Below, in pieces: positions 26,838-36,389 of a stretch of DNA of 64,000 bases. The translations under genes and the position numbers were made by a program. Under the pieces are notes generated by a model. It ran no database searches. It was not told the DNA's origin and was given only the letters and a program-made list of their open reading frames with translations. The DNA is taken from NCBI GenBank assembly GCA_963791625.1, contig CAWBTA010000006.1, positions 1,674,001 to 1,738,000 of the forward strand. The letters are read 5' to 3'. Origin of the DNA: JANMCE01 sp963791625 (GTDB taxonomy: Bacteria > Actinomycetota > Acidimicrobiia > Acidimicrobiales > Ilumatobacteraceae). How positions within the stretch are numbered: the stretch's first letter is position 1; each line of letters starts with the position of its first letter.

Positions 26838-27358
26838 GCCAGCACCACGTCGATGGCGTCGAGCACGTTGGGCTTGTTGAGCTGATCGACATCGATGATG
26901 ACGTCGGCCGTTTCGATGTACAACGCCTGGCGATCGTGCACCAGTTGGGTGATGCGAGCCAGCGGGTTCTCATCGATCAGCGGACGATGGCCGCGAGACG
27001 CTCGATGGCCAACCCGGTGCGCAAGGGTTGCGGGCGTGGCGCGGAGCCACACCACGCGTGCCGCTACCTGCATGGCCGCGCGATTCTCGGCTGCGAGTAC
27101 GGCACCGCCCGCAGCAGCGATCACGGCTGGCGTGTGCCGCTGCAACGCGTCGATCAGGACTTCAGTTTCCAGAGCTCGAAACACCGGCTCGCCGTCGGTG
27201 GCGAAGATCTCGCGGACGGCTCGCTTGGCCTTTGCTTCTACCATCTGATCGGTGTCGAAGAACGGCCGATCGATGCGCTCGGCGTAGGCACGGCCGATTG
27301 TCGACTTTCCGGAGCCCATCATGCCGATCAACACGATGTGGCGGCGGTCAGAGTCCAT
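26834..27358 (-). CDS. aroK: Shikimate kinase
   Basis: Phosphorylates shikimate. 174 residues from ATG at 27358 (MDSDRRHIVLIGMMGSGKST). Walker A is GMMGSGKST, the shikimate-binding D-x-D is PFFDTDQMVE, the conserved Arg lies in VFRALETEVL and the glycine loop in AAAGGAVLA. Overlaps the aroC stop by 11 bases. A longer upstream frame exists but lies entirely over aroC. Confidence 0.96.
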   Translation of the reverse strand: MDSDRRHIVLIGMMGSGKSTIGRAYAERIDRPFFDTDQMVEAKAKRAVREIFATDGEPVFRALETEVLIDALQRHTPAVIAAAGGAVLAAENRAAMQVAARVVWLRATPATLAHRVGHRASRGHRPLIDENPLARITQLVHDRQALYIETADVIIDVDQLNKPNVLDAIDVVLA

Positions 27359-28508
27359 CGGCGAATGACTTCGCGTTCCGCACGAATTCGGCCAACGAGT
27401 CGCCGCCAAACTTGCGTTGCGCCTCGGCTGCCAACACCAACGCCACCATCGTTTCGCCAACCACACCCATGGCCGGAACCGCAGTGACGTCGGTGCGCTC
27501 CTTGAAGCTCACGGTCGACTCCTTGGTGACGACGTCGACCGTCTTCAGCGTGGGGCGGTTCAGGGTCGCGAGCGGTTTCATAGCGGCCCGCACGACCAGG
27601 ACTTCACCGGTGGAGATTCCGCCTTCGGTACCGCCGGCCAACGAACTCTCGCGTACGTAGCTGCGCGTGGCTTCGTCCCAGTTGATGGGGTCGTGGGCCT
27701 CGCTGCCGCGTCGACCGGCCACCTCGAATCCGTCACCGACTTCTACGCCCTTCACGGCCTGAATGCTCATGACGGCCTGAGCGAGTAGCGCATCAAGTTT
27801 GCGGTCCCAGTGGACGTGGCTGCCGAGACCAATGGGCACGCCGTAGGCCAGGATCTCGACGATGCCACCGAGGCTGTCGCCCACCTTGGCCGCTGCTTCC
27901 ACCTCGGCGATCATCGCTTCCTCGGCCGCCTTGTCGAAGCAACGAACCGGGCTCTCATCCACCGCGAGCAGGTCGGCGAACAACGGACGTTCGACCGACT
28001 TCGATCGGGCCGGCCCCATTTGAATCACGTGCGACAACACCTCACACCCGAGATGCTTCAACAACTGCTTTGCCACAGCGCCCGCAGCGACACGAGCCGC
28101 CGTCTCGCGAGCGCTGGCCCGCTCGAGCACGTCGCGGGCATCATCGAAGCCGTACTTCTGCATGCCGACAAGATCGGCGTGACCGGGGCGAACCTGCGTA
28201 AGCGGCGTCTTGGTCTTGCCGGGAGCAGGCGACATTTCCTCATGCCACTTGTCGCTCTTGGTCCACTCGCTGTTGCCGATCTCGATCGCGACGGGAGACC
28301 CGAGTGTGCGGCCGTGACGGACGCCGCCCAGCAGCGTCACTTCGTCTTGCTCGAACCGCATACGGGGCCCTCGGCCGTAACCGAGACGGCGGCGGGCGAG
28401 TTCGCTCTGCACGTCTTCGGCCAGGAGGGGCAGGCCGGCCGGGAGTCCCTCAAGAATCACTACGAGGGCTTTGCCGTGGCTTTCCCCGGCGGTCAAGTAA
28501 CGCAACAT
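27348..28508 (-). CDS. aroC: Chorismate synthase
   Basis: Last common step to aromatic amino acids; uses reduced FMN. 386 residues from ATG at 28508 (MLRYLTAGESHGKALVVILE). Signatures GESHG, GRGPRMRFEQDEV, the RPGHADLVGMQKYGFDDARD block and RASARETAARVAAGAVAKQL are all present. Length is normal. About 50 bases separate it from aroE, so a shared transcript is likely. Confidence 0.98.
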   Translation of the reverse strand: MLRYLTAGESHGKALVVILEGLPAGLPLLAEDVQSELARRRLGYGRGPRMRFEQDEVTLLGGVRHGRTLGSPVAIEIGNSEWTKSDKWHEEMSPAPGKTKTPLTQVRPGHADLVGMQKYGFDDARDVLERASARETAARVAAGAVAKQLLKHLGCEVLSHVIQMGPARSKSVERPLFADLLAVDESPVRCFDKAAEEAMIAEVEAAAKVGDSLGGIVEILAYGVPIGLGSHVHWDRKLDALLAQAVMSIQAVKGVEVGDGFEVAGRRGSEAHDPINWDEATRSYVRESSLAGGTEGGISTGEVLVVRAAMKPLATLNRPTLKTVDVVTKESTVSFKERTDVTAVPAMGVVGETMVALVLAAEAQRKFGGDSLAEFVRNAKSFADGL

Positions 28509-28555
28509 GGTCGTCAGTGTAGGGCGGCGACCCCGTTCGGCTTCAGCCAATTCGC

Positions 28556-29377
28556 CTACTGGACCGCAGAGCGGGCAGCCGCCAGCATGGTGGCGACCGG
28601 AGCTTCTTGGCCAGTGAACAGGCGGAACTGCCGGGCGGCCTGAAAGACCAACATGCCGAGCCCGTCGACCGTGCGGCACCCGCGTCCGGTGGCGGCGTGG
28701 AGCAGCGGCGTGATGAGCGGTTGGTAGATGAGGTCCACCACAACCTGTTTCGGCCCAAGCAATGCGGGGTCGAACGGGAACGCACCCGAACTGCCCATGC
28801 CGACCGAGGTGGCGTTCACGATGATGTCCGCATCGGCGAGATCCTCCGCGCTGCCGACCCGACCGATGCCGGCCGCAAGTTTCGCTGCCGTCACGGCCTT
28901 CTCTGTGCCCCGATTGATAACCACGAGCTCGCCTGCGTCGGAGCGGCCAAACGCCTCTGCGATCGCCCGCCCCGCTCCGCCAGCTCCCAGCAGAACGATC
29001 CGCCGCCCGGCGATGGCAATCTCGTCGTGACGGAGGGAATCGAGCAGACCATCGCCGTCGGTGTTGTGGCCCGCCAGGCCACCGTCGGGCAGGGGCACGA
29101 CGGTATTGCAGGCCGCCAGGGCACGGACGGCCACCGACGGTTCGTCCACCAGGATCGCCACGTGGTCCTTGTGCGGCATGGTGACCGACAGACCGCCGAG
29201 GCCAAGCGCGGTCACCGACCGCAGGGCCGACGCGAGGTCGCGTGGAGCCACCTCGAACGCGACGTAGAGCCAGTCGAGGCCAAGTTCGCGGTAGGCCGCG
29301 TTGTGAATGGCGGGTGACATCGAATGGCGGACAGGCTGTCCGATAACGCCGGCCACGCGAGTGTTGCCAGAGACCAT
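28556..29377 (-). CDS. aroE: Shikimate dehydrogenase
   Basis: NADPH-dependent reduction of 3-dehydroshikimate. About 273 residues. Substrate side: VIGQPVRHSMSPAIHNAAY (Ser pair) and the catalytic Lys of LSVTMPHKDHV (~70), Asp of HNTDGDGLL. Cofactor side: VLLGAGGAGRAIAEAF and the NADP-type INRGTEKA loop. ATG at 29377 lies 4 bases after the mltG stop; an in-frame GTG at 29404 inside mltG is an alternative. Order mltG-aroE matches Mycobacterium. Confidence 0.95.
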   Translation of the reverse strand: MVSGNTRVAGVIGQPVRHSMSPAIHNAAYRELGLDWLYVAFEVAPRDLASALRSVTALGLGGLSVTMPHKDHVAILVDEPSVAVRALAACNTVVPLPDGGLAGHNTDGDGLLDSLRHDEIAIAGRRIVLLGAGGAGRAIAEAFGRSDAGELVVINRGTEKAVTAAKLAAGIGRVGSAEDLADADIIVNATSVGMGSSGAFPFDPALLGPKQVVVDLIYQPLITPLLHAATGRGCRTVDGLGMLVFQAARQFRLFTGQEAPVATMLAAARSAVQ

Positions 29378-29381
29378 CGCG

Positions 29382-30539
29382 CTAGCCAAGCAGGCCGGCG
29401 GCACGAGCAGCGTTCACGTTTTCGTCGTGCTTCTCGACCGTCGTAGCAAAAACATGATGGCCCTCTTTGTCCTTCACCACGTAGTACAGGTACTTACATT
29501 GCTCCGTACCCGGGCATTCCGACAACGGAGGATCTGGCGCCGGGTTGAGCGCAGCCTTAATCGACGCAGCTCCCGGGCTGGCGATTGGCGTGGGTGGCAG
29601 GCCCTTATGCATGTAGACGTTATAGGCCGAATCGGTTTCTCGTAGCGTCTTGAACGGCGTGTTGGCCGGCTGGCCGTAGAACAGGGCCGCGTCGATCTCG
29701 AGTTCCTTGTCGATACCCAGGCGGTTGTAGATCACCGACGCAATCTTGGCCCGGTCCTCATCGAACTTGGCTTCCTTCTCTACCAATGAGGCGACGATCA
29801 ACACCTCATAAGGAGTGCGGAGAACCTTCTCAGGCGCCTTGTCGAGACCCTCTCGATTTCCGACCAGCACCATCTGGTTGATCATCTTCTTCAAGACGGT
29901 GGCCTCATCCTGATCACCGGCGAACTGGTAGGTGTCAGGAAACACCAGACCTTCGAGGCTGGTCACCCCAGCAGGCTGGAACGGCGACTTCACCTTGCCA
30001 CTGTTGGCCACGTCCATAAACGACGGTGGTGTGAAGCGCGGCACTTCCTTCGACAGTCGACGACTGATCTGATCGAGGGTGAACCCCTCGGGGAAGGTCA
30101 CCTTCTGGAAGATCTGACCCGGGGACGTGCGGAGCGCGCGGGTGACCTCGCCGAGGTTGTCGTGGACGGCAATCTGGAACGTGCCTGTCTGCAGTTCGAG
30201 CCCACCTTTTTGCTCCACGTACTGCCGGAAGACCTTCGCATTCGTGATGATGCCTGCGCTCTCCAGCCGCGTAGCGACGGTCACGATGTCGTCGTCAGAC
30301 GTGACGGTGAAGGCGACCTTGGCGCCGGGTTTGCCGGGTGGGTTCACCTGGCGCAACACCCACAGGCCGTAGAAGCCGCCGACGACGATCGCACCGGCGA
30401 CGGTGAGCAGGAAGAGAAAGCCCAGCACCTTGGCGATGCCGCGGCTCGGGCGGTTGCGCTCGCCTTCGAACTCATAGAGATCGTCGGGCGCATCCCATTC
30501 GTCCTGCTCCCAGTCGTGCAGTACGGGAGGTCTTGCCAT
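29382..30539 (-). CDS. mltG: Endolytic murein transglycosylase MltG (YceG-like)
   Basis: Cuts nascent glycan strands at the membrane. 385 residues: an acidic cytoplasmic N-terminus, one transmembrane helix at ~36-62, a LysM-like subdomain, then the YceG catalytic domain with the conserved Glu of LIVASLVEKEAKFDEDRAKI (~255) and the tail LPPTPIASPGAASIKAAL, then YYVVKDKEGHHVFATT. The ATG shares one base with the ruvX stop. Confidence 0.95.
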   Translation of the reverse strand: MARPPVLHDWEQDEWDAPDDLYEFEGERNRPSRGIAKVLGFLFLLTVAGAIVVGGFYGLWVLRQVNPPGKPGAKVAFTVTSDDDIVTVATRLESAGIITNAKVFRQYVEQKGGLELQTGTFQIAVHDNLGEVTRALRTSPGQIFQKVTFPEGFTLDQISRRLSKEVPRFTPPSFMDVANSGKVKSPFQPAGVTSLEGLVFPDTYQFAGDQDEATVLKKMINQMVLVGNREGLDKAPEKVLRTPYEVLIVASLVEKEAKFDEDRAKIASVIYNRLGIDKELEIDAALFYGQPANTPFKTLRETDSAYNVYMHKGLPPTPIASPGAASIKAALNPAPDPPLSECPGTEQCKYLYYVVKDKEGHHVFATTVEKHDENVNAARAAGLLG

Positions 30540-30958
30540 CAGCGAGCCGCCTTTCCGTCAAGCCAGGCCTGCAGCATGACCGCGGCCGCCACCTTGTCCA
30601 CCAGTTTACGGCGATTGGTGGCGGAGATGTTTGCCTCCATCAGAGCCCGATCGGCCGAGACGGTGGTGAGGCGTTCATCAAACGTTTCCACGGGCACCCC
30701 GACCACGCTAGCCAGCTCGGCAGCCTCGGCTACGGCACCCTTGGCCGCGGGGCCGTAGGACCCGTTCATGTTGAGAGGCAGCCCGACGATCAGCAATTCG
30801 GCCTCCTCCTCTTCGATCAGGGCCTTTATCACCTGGTGATCACGGGTTTTGCTGCCCGACCGCTGGATAACGGTGCGGGGGGTGGCGATGGTTCCCGACA
30901 GGTCACTTACGGCCACGCCGATGCGCTTCGTACCGAGGTCGAGCGCCACCACCCGCAT
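30539..30958 (-). CDS. ruvX: Putative pre-16S rRNA nuclease YqgF/RuvX
   Basis: RNase-H-fold enzyme linked to 16S rRNA 5' maturation. 139 residues. The first acidic residue is in VVALDLGTKRIGVAVSD; others in LLIVGLPLNMNGSYGP and ETFDERLTTVSADRAL. TGATG overlap with alaS upstream and mltG downstream. The name RuvX reflects older resolvase predictions; no ruv function is implied. Confidence 0.94.
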   Translation of the reverse strand: MRVVALDLGTKRIGVAVSDLSGTIATPRTVIQRSGSKTRDHQVIKALIEEEEAELLIVGLPLNMNGSYGPAAKGAVAEAAELASVVGVPVETFDERLTTVSADRALMEANISATNRRKLVDKVAAAVMLQAWLDGKAAR

Positions 30959-33555
30959 CAGGAAAGGCCGACTGCCTTGCGGGCGATGCTGATGGCCTCG
31001 GCGATACCTTCCACGTTCTTGCCGCCCGCAGTAGCCACGTCACCCTTGCCTCCACCGCCTCCGCCAACGGCTCGGGCCGCGTCCTTGATGAGGGAGCCGG
31101 CTTCAAGGCCGGAGTCGGGGTTGGCGGCAGCCACCAATGAGACGCCACCGGTATCGGTGACGCCAATCAGGACTGCTGCCCGGATGCCGGTCTGTTGTCG
31201 GATGGCGAGCGCGAGGTCGCGCAGGTCCGCGGCAGCAAGTCCATCGATCTGGGTGACGACGACGCCGTCAACGGCTGTGGCCGCGAGTTCGCCGGCCTGA
31301 CCGGTAGCGACCTTGGCGCGCAGCGCCTTGATCTCGTCCTTGAGCGCCTTGATCTCGTCGAGGCGCTTTTCGATACCGTCGATCAGCGTGTCAGGAGTAG
31401 CGCCGACCATGCTGGCCGCCTGGGCGACCGTGGCTGATTCCTTCTGGAGGAGCGCCACGCTGCCGAACCCGGTGACCGCCTCGATGCGACGCAGGTTGGA
31501 ACCAATCGAGCCCTCGCTCACGATCTTAATGGTGCCGATGTCGCCGGTGGCCTTCACATGGGTACCGCCGCACAGTTCGAGCGAGTTGCGACCGGCTTCG
31601 AGCACACGCACGATGTCGCCGTACTTGTCACCGAAGAAGGCGTGGGCGCCCATGGCCTCGGCTTCCACCTTGGTGGTCTCATACGAACGCACCGATTCAT
31701 TGGCCAGTACCTCGCCGTTGGCCAGGGCCTCGATGCGTGCGATCTCCTCGGGCGTGACCGCAGCGTAGTGACTGAAGTCGAAGCGCAATCGATCGGGCTC
31801 CACCAGCGAACCGGCCTGCTTGACGTGCTCACCCAACACCTCACGCAACGCCCAATGGAGAATGTGGGTGCCGGTGTGATTGCGGCGAATGGCGTCTCGC
31901 CGCGTGTTGTCGATGGTGGCCGTGATGTCTTGGCCGGGGAAGATTTCGCCCTCGACGATTCGAGCCAAATGCCGTCGCAGCCCAGGAATGGCATTGGTGC
32001 AATCGGTCACCTCAGCCTTGCCGGTGTGCGATACGAGCGTGCCGGCATCGCCGATCTGACCGCCCGATTCCGCGTAGAAGGGCGTGCGGTCGAGGAAGAT
32101 TTCCACCTGTCCATCGGCGGCGGGCATGACGGCCAGGACCCGTCCGACCGATTCCTGCTCGACGTAGCCGGTGAACTCGGTGGTGCCGAAGTTCTCCATA
32201 ACCTCGCGATAAAGATCAACGCGATCCTCATCGATGTTGGCACCCTTGCGAGCGGCCTTCGCCCGGGTCCGCTGCTCCTGCATCTCGGCTTTGAAACCTT
32301 CGGTATCAACGGTAACGCCGCGCTCCTCGGTGATCTCAGCCGTAAGTTCGAGCGGAAAGCCATAGGTGTCGTGCAGCGTGAACGCGGTTGAACCCGACAG
32401 CGGCTGGCCTTTGAGATCGCTCAGTTCGTTGTCGAGGATCTTCAGGCCGGTGCGCAGCGTCTGACGGAAGCGCTCTTCTTCGCGGGTGATCACGTTGAGG
32501 ATGAAGTCACGGTTCTTGATGACGTCGGGGTAGGCGTCACCCATGACATCGATGGCCGTGCTCACCAGATTGGGGAGCACCAACTTTTCGCTACCGAGCA
32601 TGTAGGCATGACGCACGCCGCGGCGGATGATGCGGCGCAACACATAGCCGCGCGCTTCGTTGGAAGGGAAGACGCCGTCGTTCACCAACATGGCACCCGA
32701 GCGAGCGTGTTCGGCCATGATGCGCAGGCTGATGTCGGTGCGCTCGTCCTTGCCATACGACTTGCCGGTGGCCGAGCAGGCTTCATGGATGATGGGCTGC
32801 ATGACGTCGGTGTCCCACACCGCGGTCACACCCTGGAGCACGCTGAGGTTGCGTTCGAAACCGGCACCGGTGTCGATAGACGGCTTCGGTAGCAGCGTGC
32901 GGCTGCCGTCGTGCGACTGGTTGTACTGCATGAACACGAGGTTCCAGATCTCGACGAAGCGTTCCTCGCCACCGAACTTCGGGCCGCCATCGGCACCATG
33001 CTCGGGGCCGAAGTCGTAGAAGATTTCCGAGCACGGACCGCAGGGCCCGGTATCGCCCATCTGCCAAAAGTTTTCGCTGTCACCCATGCGCTGGATGCGG
33101 TCACGAGGTACTCCCGCAGCGTCGTGCCAAATCTCCTCGGCTTCGTCGTCACTGTCGTGCACGGTCACCCAAAGTTTGTCGGCTTCGAGGCCGAGCACTT
33201 CGGTATAGAAGTTCCAGGCGTACGGAATGGCGTCGGCCTTGAAGTAGTCACCAAAGCTGAAGTTGCCAAGCATTTCGAAGAACACGAGATGGCGCTTGGT
33301 GCGGCCCACATCATCGAGATCGTTGTGCTTGCCACCGGCGCGCACGCACTTCTGCGAGGTAGTAGCCCGCTTGAACGGCGGTGTCTCGTCCCCCGTGAAG
33401 TACGACTTGAACGGCACCATGCCTGCGACCGTGAACAGAACCGTCGGGTCGTGAGGAATGAGGCTGGCGGAGGGCACGATGCTGTGGCCCCGGTCACCGA
33501 AGTAACCGAGAAAGGCGTTGCGCAGCTCGTTCGCAGTGCGAGGAATCGTCGACAT
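30958..33555 (-). CDS. alaS: Alanyl-tRNA synthetase
   Basis: Charges tRNA-Ala and clears mischarged Ser/Gly. 865 residues and unbroken. Class II core at the N-terminus (FLGYFGDRGHSIVPSASL, FEMLGNFSFGDYFKADAI). The editing domain has HTGTHILHWALRE (zinc and editing His pair) and CGGTHVKATGDIGT (Cys, His). The C-terminal DHHA1 part is short but present (GGGGGGKGDVATAGG). It starts 75 bases after the TadG-like gene, so it probably has its own promoter. Confidence 0.98.
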   Translation of the reverse strand: MSTIPRTANELRNAFLGYFGDRGHSIVPSASLIPHDPTVLFTVAGMVPFKSYFTGDETPPFKRATTSQKCVRAGGKHNDLDDVGRTKRHLVFFEMLGNFSFGDYFKADAIPYAWNFYTEVLGLEADKLWVTVHDSDDEAEEIWHDAAGVPRDRIQRMGDSENFWQMGDTGPCGPCSEIFYDFGPEHGADGGPKFGGEERFVEIWNLVFMQYNQSHDGSRTLLPKPSIDTGAGFERNLSVLQGVTAVWDTDVMQPIIHEACSATGKSYGKDERTDISLRIMAEHARSGAMLVNDGVFPSNEARGYVLRRIIRRGVRHAYMLGSEKLVLPNLVSTAIDVMGDAYPDVIKNRDFILNVITREEERFRQTLRTGLKILDNELSDLKGQPLSGSTAFTLHDTYGFPLELTAEITEERGVTVDTEGFKAEMQEQRTRAKAARKGANIDEDRVDLYREVMENFGTTEFTGYVEQESVGRVLAVMPAADGQVEIFLDRTPFYAESGGQIGDAGTLVSHTGKAEVTDCTNAIPGLRRHLARIVEGEIFPGQDITATIDNTRRDAIRRNHTGTHILHWALREVLGEHVKQAGSLVEPDRLRFDFSHYAAVTPEEIARIEALANGEVLANESVRSYETTKVEAEAMGAHAFFGDKYGDIVRVLEAGRNSLELCGGTHVKATGDIGTIKIVSEGSIGSNLRRIEAVTGFGSVALLQKESATVAQAASMVGATPDTLIDGIEKRLDEIKALKDEIKALRAKVATGQAGELAATAVDGVVVTQIDGLAAADLRDLALAIRQQTGIRAAVLIGVTDTGGVSLVAAANPDSGLEAGSLIKDAARAVGGGGGGKGDVATAGGKNVEGIAEAISIARKAVGLS

Positions 33556-33630
33556 GGCCTGAGAAGCCTATCGACTACGGCGTTCTTCGGTCCGGTCTTA
33601 ACCCTGGGCCGGTTCCCGAGGCGTGGCGGG

Positions 33631-34075
33631 TTACTTCGGTTGGTCGTCTTCGGCGGTGATGCCGACAGCCGGACGGGCCGAACCAACAACGGTGAAACCC
33701 TGATTGGACTTGCCGATCATCGGCATCAGCACCAGCGTGGCGGTTCCGTTGATAGTGACTTTGACGGTGCACTTCGGCGTCGGTGAGCACGTCACGTCGA
33801 TCGAGTGATTGGAGAAGCCCTTGTCGTTCAGATACGCCCCCGCCCGGGACTTCGCCTCGGCCTCATCAAAGACGTAACCGACCCGATCGACCTTGGCCGA
33901 CTGGGCGCCGACCCTTGCCGCGGTGAACGCTGCGTTCGACGCATCACGACGAGCCGAAAGAATCCGTCCACCATCCACCACCATGGCCGTGATGATCAGG
34001 AACGTAAAGCTGAACACGACCAGAAACATCGTGAGCGCATAGCCGTCATCGTTCGTTCCGGTCGATCCGGTTCAC
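33631..34075 (-). pseudogene. TadG/TadE-like pilus or secretion membrane protein, one frame break
   Basis: The body of 132 residues starts MFLVVFSFTFLIITAMVVDG, a transmembrane segment typical of TadE/TadG pseudopilin-like proteins, followed by GGRILSARRDASNAAFTAAR. Upstream, GTG at 34075 (VNRIDRNE) would supply the cytosolic N-terminus if one extra C near 34051 is removed, giving NEDDGYALT before the helix. As given, only the ATG at 34029 can be used. A pair of Cys (CSPTPKC) follows at ~82-88. It is the last gene of a small cassette upstream of alaS. Confidence 0.66.
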
Positions 34076-34858
34076 GCGCCCACCGTCTGAATCTTCGCCA
34101 CCGCGATCGGCACGTCCGTGCGTCGCAACGTACGACGGCAACGTGCCGCTCTCACCCGTCGTTGCCGTCCACGTGATCTCCCACGTCACCGACACACTGG
34201 CCGGGTAACGGAGGTTCGGTTCATCCTTCGATGTCTGTCGGTACGTATACGAACAGTCCTCCCGTTTCGATGGGATATCCGCGCACGTCACCGCGTCCGC
34301 TGCGATACCAGGGTTGAACACAACCTTGGTCGCGCGAGCGGTCATCGTGGCGCTCGCCGACGGAACACGCACGTCTAGCGTCACGTCCGCCGTCTTCGCC
34401 TTGTCGAGCCACACGTATGTTGGCCACGACACGTACTGCGTCGGCATGAGCGGCGACCACACCGGTTCTGTCTTGGGAATCAGCTTGACCAGGTCATCCC
34501 GCCACTCCGGCACGACCAGGCTCGGCGGCAGAACAGGGATCAAATGAAAAGTCGTCCCCGACGCACACGCCTTCGACCAGTACTGCCAGAGGATGCCGCT
34601 CGCATCCTTGTACGGGTTATAACTCGTCGTCGACGGACCCGGCCCCGACAACATCGTCCACACACACGTCGGATCCCCACTCCCCACCCCACCCCGCCCA
34701 CGCGCCGCCTCATGAATCCCCAACCGCACGATCGGCCCCCCAGCAGAAGGCGTCACGGTGGTTCCGTTCGTGTCGCTGTTCTCCGCCGGCAACGAGCGAC
34801 GCCTTGCGGCACGAGGCACGGCGAAGACCAGGCACAGTGCTCCTAGCGACCGGCGCAT
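34072..34858 (-). pseudogene. Secreted protein of a Tad-like cassette, one frame break
   Basis: About 260 residues from ATG at 34858 with a short hydrophobic signal (LGALCLVFAV). The body has a CVWTMLSGPG segment, Trp-rich stretches (YVSWPTYVWLDKAKTADVTL) and cysteines (ADAVTCADIPSKREDCSY), suggesting a disulphide-bonded beta-domain. One extra C near 34120 separates it from its likely natural end TDVPIAVAKIQTVGA and TGA at 34072, which overlaps the GTG start of the TadG-like gene (GTGA). Family not recognised with certainty; such proteins commonly accompany TadE/TadG-like genes in high-GC actinobacteria. Confidence 0.6.
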
Positions 34859-35506
34859 TCGTTGACTCCTTCGCTGCTCGCTCAGTTGCCTTCGGTCGGT
34901 CATCAGCCATCGTCCCGTCGGAAAGCACCATCGTCACGGTGTTCTCATACGACGACTTGCTGTCGTCCACGATGATGTCCTCACCGTTCGGGCCAGCATT
35001 TGGTTGCAGCGTTATTGCCGAGTCCCACAGGCACTCCTTCAACGTGGCGACCGTACGCTTGTTCGTTAAACACGACCGACTCAACGACGGCCACGCTCGG
35101 GTCGCTCTCGTTTCGACGAACGATCCATTTCTTCTCCGCCAGCGCCTTGGTGCTCTCCAGGAGTTTCGCCCGCAACGGAGAATCAGCAGCGGTAAACGGA
35201 ACCGGATCACACGAAGCCGGAGCAGCAATGCACCGGACACGCCGCTACCCAATAGTCCGCATGAGCTTGCCGAACGGCCTTCTCCAGATCCTGCAGACTC
35301 ATGGTTGTCGTCGTGGGCGCGACGGTCGTGGGCGGCGCGGTCGGTGCCGGCAACGTCGTGGCGGCCGCCGCCGTGGTTGGCGATGCGGTCGTGGCGACCG
35401 CTAGCGAAACCGGGGAAGCAGCGGGCGCGGCCTGCTTGGCGCTGCTGCCGCAGGAGGCGAGGAGGACAAGCGTGAGGGCACCCGCAAAGGTCTTGAGACG
35501 AGACAT
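34843..35506 (-). pseudogene. Thr-rich lipoprotein of a Tad-like cassette, four frame breaks
   Basis: Starts MSRLKTFAGALTLVLLASCG with a clear lipobox (LLASC) and a Thr/Ala/Pro linker. The folded part can be rebuilt only by removing single extra bases near 35236, 35055, 34910 and 34873: SLQDLEKAVRQAHADYW, then CIAAPASCDPVPFTAADSPL, ESTKALAEKKWIVRRNESDP, TVATLKECLWDSAITLQPNA, SDGTWLMTDRRQLSEQ and the end EGVNECAGR before TAG at 34843. Every correction is of the same sign. The rebuilt end overlaps the next start by 16 bases. Function unknown; a pilus or envelope accessory lipoprotein is plausible. Confidence 0.62.
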
Positions 35507-35538
35507 GCGACGACGGTAACGGCCCGACGCCGACAGTG

Positions 35539-35687
35539 CTAGCTACTCAGCGTGATCTTGAAGGCCTGCTGCACTTCCGCAGAGTGTTCTTGCCCGTTGC
35601 CAGAATCACCGGATGCTCACCCCATGCAACGCTGTCCCGCCAGGCGGCCAAAACGGCCGTGGGCCGTGACAGCGACTGCCTCGACAC
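35539..35687 (-). other. Possible small coding remnant (about 50 codons)
   Basis: Within the 190-base gap after the 103-residue gene, GTG at 35687 opens a frame reading VSRQSLSRPTAVLAAWRDSV and WGEHPVILATG; a missing base near 35595 would continue it as QEHSAEVQQAFKITLSS to TAG at 35539. The composition looks protein-like, but no family is recognised and no ribosome site is visible. Confidence 0.28.
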
Positions 35688-35697
35688 CGGTAGGTGG

Positions 35698-36009
35698 CTA
35701 GCGGGTTTTGCGGCGGCGGTAGTCGGAGAGGTGGCTGACTTCGGTGGCGTCGATGGCGTCGGGGAAGCTGACGGCGTGGCCATCTCGCCGGGCGCGCATC
35801 TCGGCTTCCTTCGCCACCATGGCCAGGCGACCGTCTTTGAGTGCGTCGGCAACGTCCATCACCACGGCGCGGACACCGGCAACCGTTTGGCGGGCGACGT
35901 GATCAGGGCTCAGCTTGTCGACGGTTTGTTGCACTTTGCGCTTGGCCACCCGGGCCGCGCCGATCCCGCTGGCGGCCCCGGCCACAAACCAGGTGAGTCG
36001 CTTCATCAT
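35698..36009 (-). CDS. Small conserved protein of unknown function
   Basis: 103 residues. An N-terminal hydrophobic segment (WFVAGAASGIGAARVA) could be a membrane anchor, followed by a basic helical region (KRKVQQTVDKLSPDHVARQT) and an acidic-to-basic tail ending YRRRKTR. The start ATGATG overlaps the end of the DUF948-like gene. The two probably form a membrane-associated pair. No enzymatic motif seen. Confidence 0.7.
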   Translation of the reverse strand: MMKRLTWFVAGAASGIGAARVAKRKVQQTVDKLSPDHVARQTVAGVRAVVMDVADALKDGRLAMVAKEAEMRARRDGHAVSFPDAIDATEVSHLSDYRRRKTR

Positions 36010-36389
36010 CGTGCCCTTCGCTTTGCGGGTACGTCGTCTCGGCCCCGTAGCCGACGCGCTGCTCGTCCCGTACCCGAGGCTAATGCCACCGTCTTGATGA
36101 GCGGTGTCGAGAGTGCGATTTTCGCAACCCGTGAAACGCCTTCCACCTGCGACGAAATCGCTTCGGCCGAGCCGAGCACCCTGTCGAAACGGTCGAGATC
36201 ATCGCGTGCGGTGTCAACCGATGTGCGTAGCTCCGCCAACAGCGGACGAGTCTCGTCACGCAACAACGTGACTTCCCCACGCAGTTCTGCGAGGGCGCGC
36301 AACATACGCAGCAGGACTACGACCATTGCGGTGAATCCGATGACGCACAGCACCGTGCCCACGATGAGGGCGAGATCGGTTGCGGTCAT
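36006..36389 (-). CDS. DUF948-like membrane protein
   Basis: 127 residues with one N-terminal transmembrane helix (LALIVGTVLCVIGFTAMVVV) and a long amphipathic/coiled-coil region (LRALAELRGEVTLLRDETRP, then LRTSVDTARDDLDRFDRVLG) ending in a basic tail. This layout matches DUF948 proteins of Gram-positive bacteria. ATG at 36389 overlaps the rarA stop by four bases, and its own stop overlaps the next gene, so rarA and these two are co-translated. Confidence 0.78.
   Translation of the reverse strand: MTATDLALIVGTVLCVIGFTAMVVVLLRMLRALAELRGEVTLLRDETRPLLAELRTSVDTARDDLDRFDRVLGSAEAISSQVEGVSRVAKIALSTPLIKTVALASGTGRAARRLRGRDDVPAKRRAR

Noticed and set aside
34710..35252. Separate 180-residue protein
   Set aside because: Its middle is the out-of-frame centre of the Thr-rich lipoprotein; both ends are shadow sequence.
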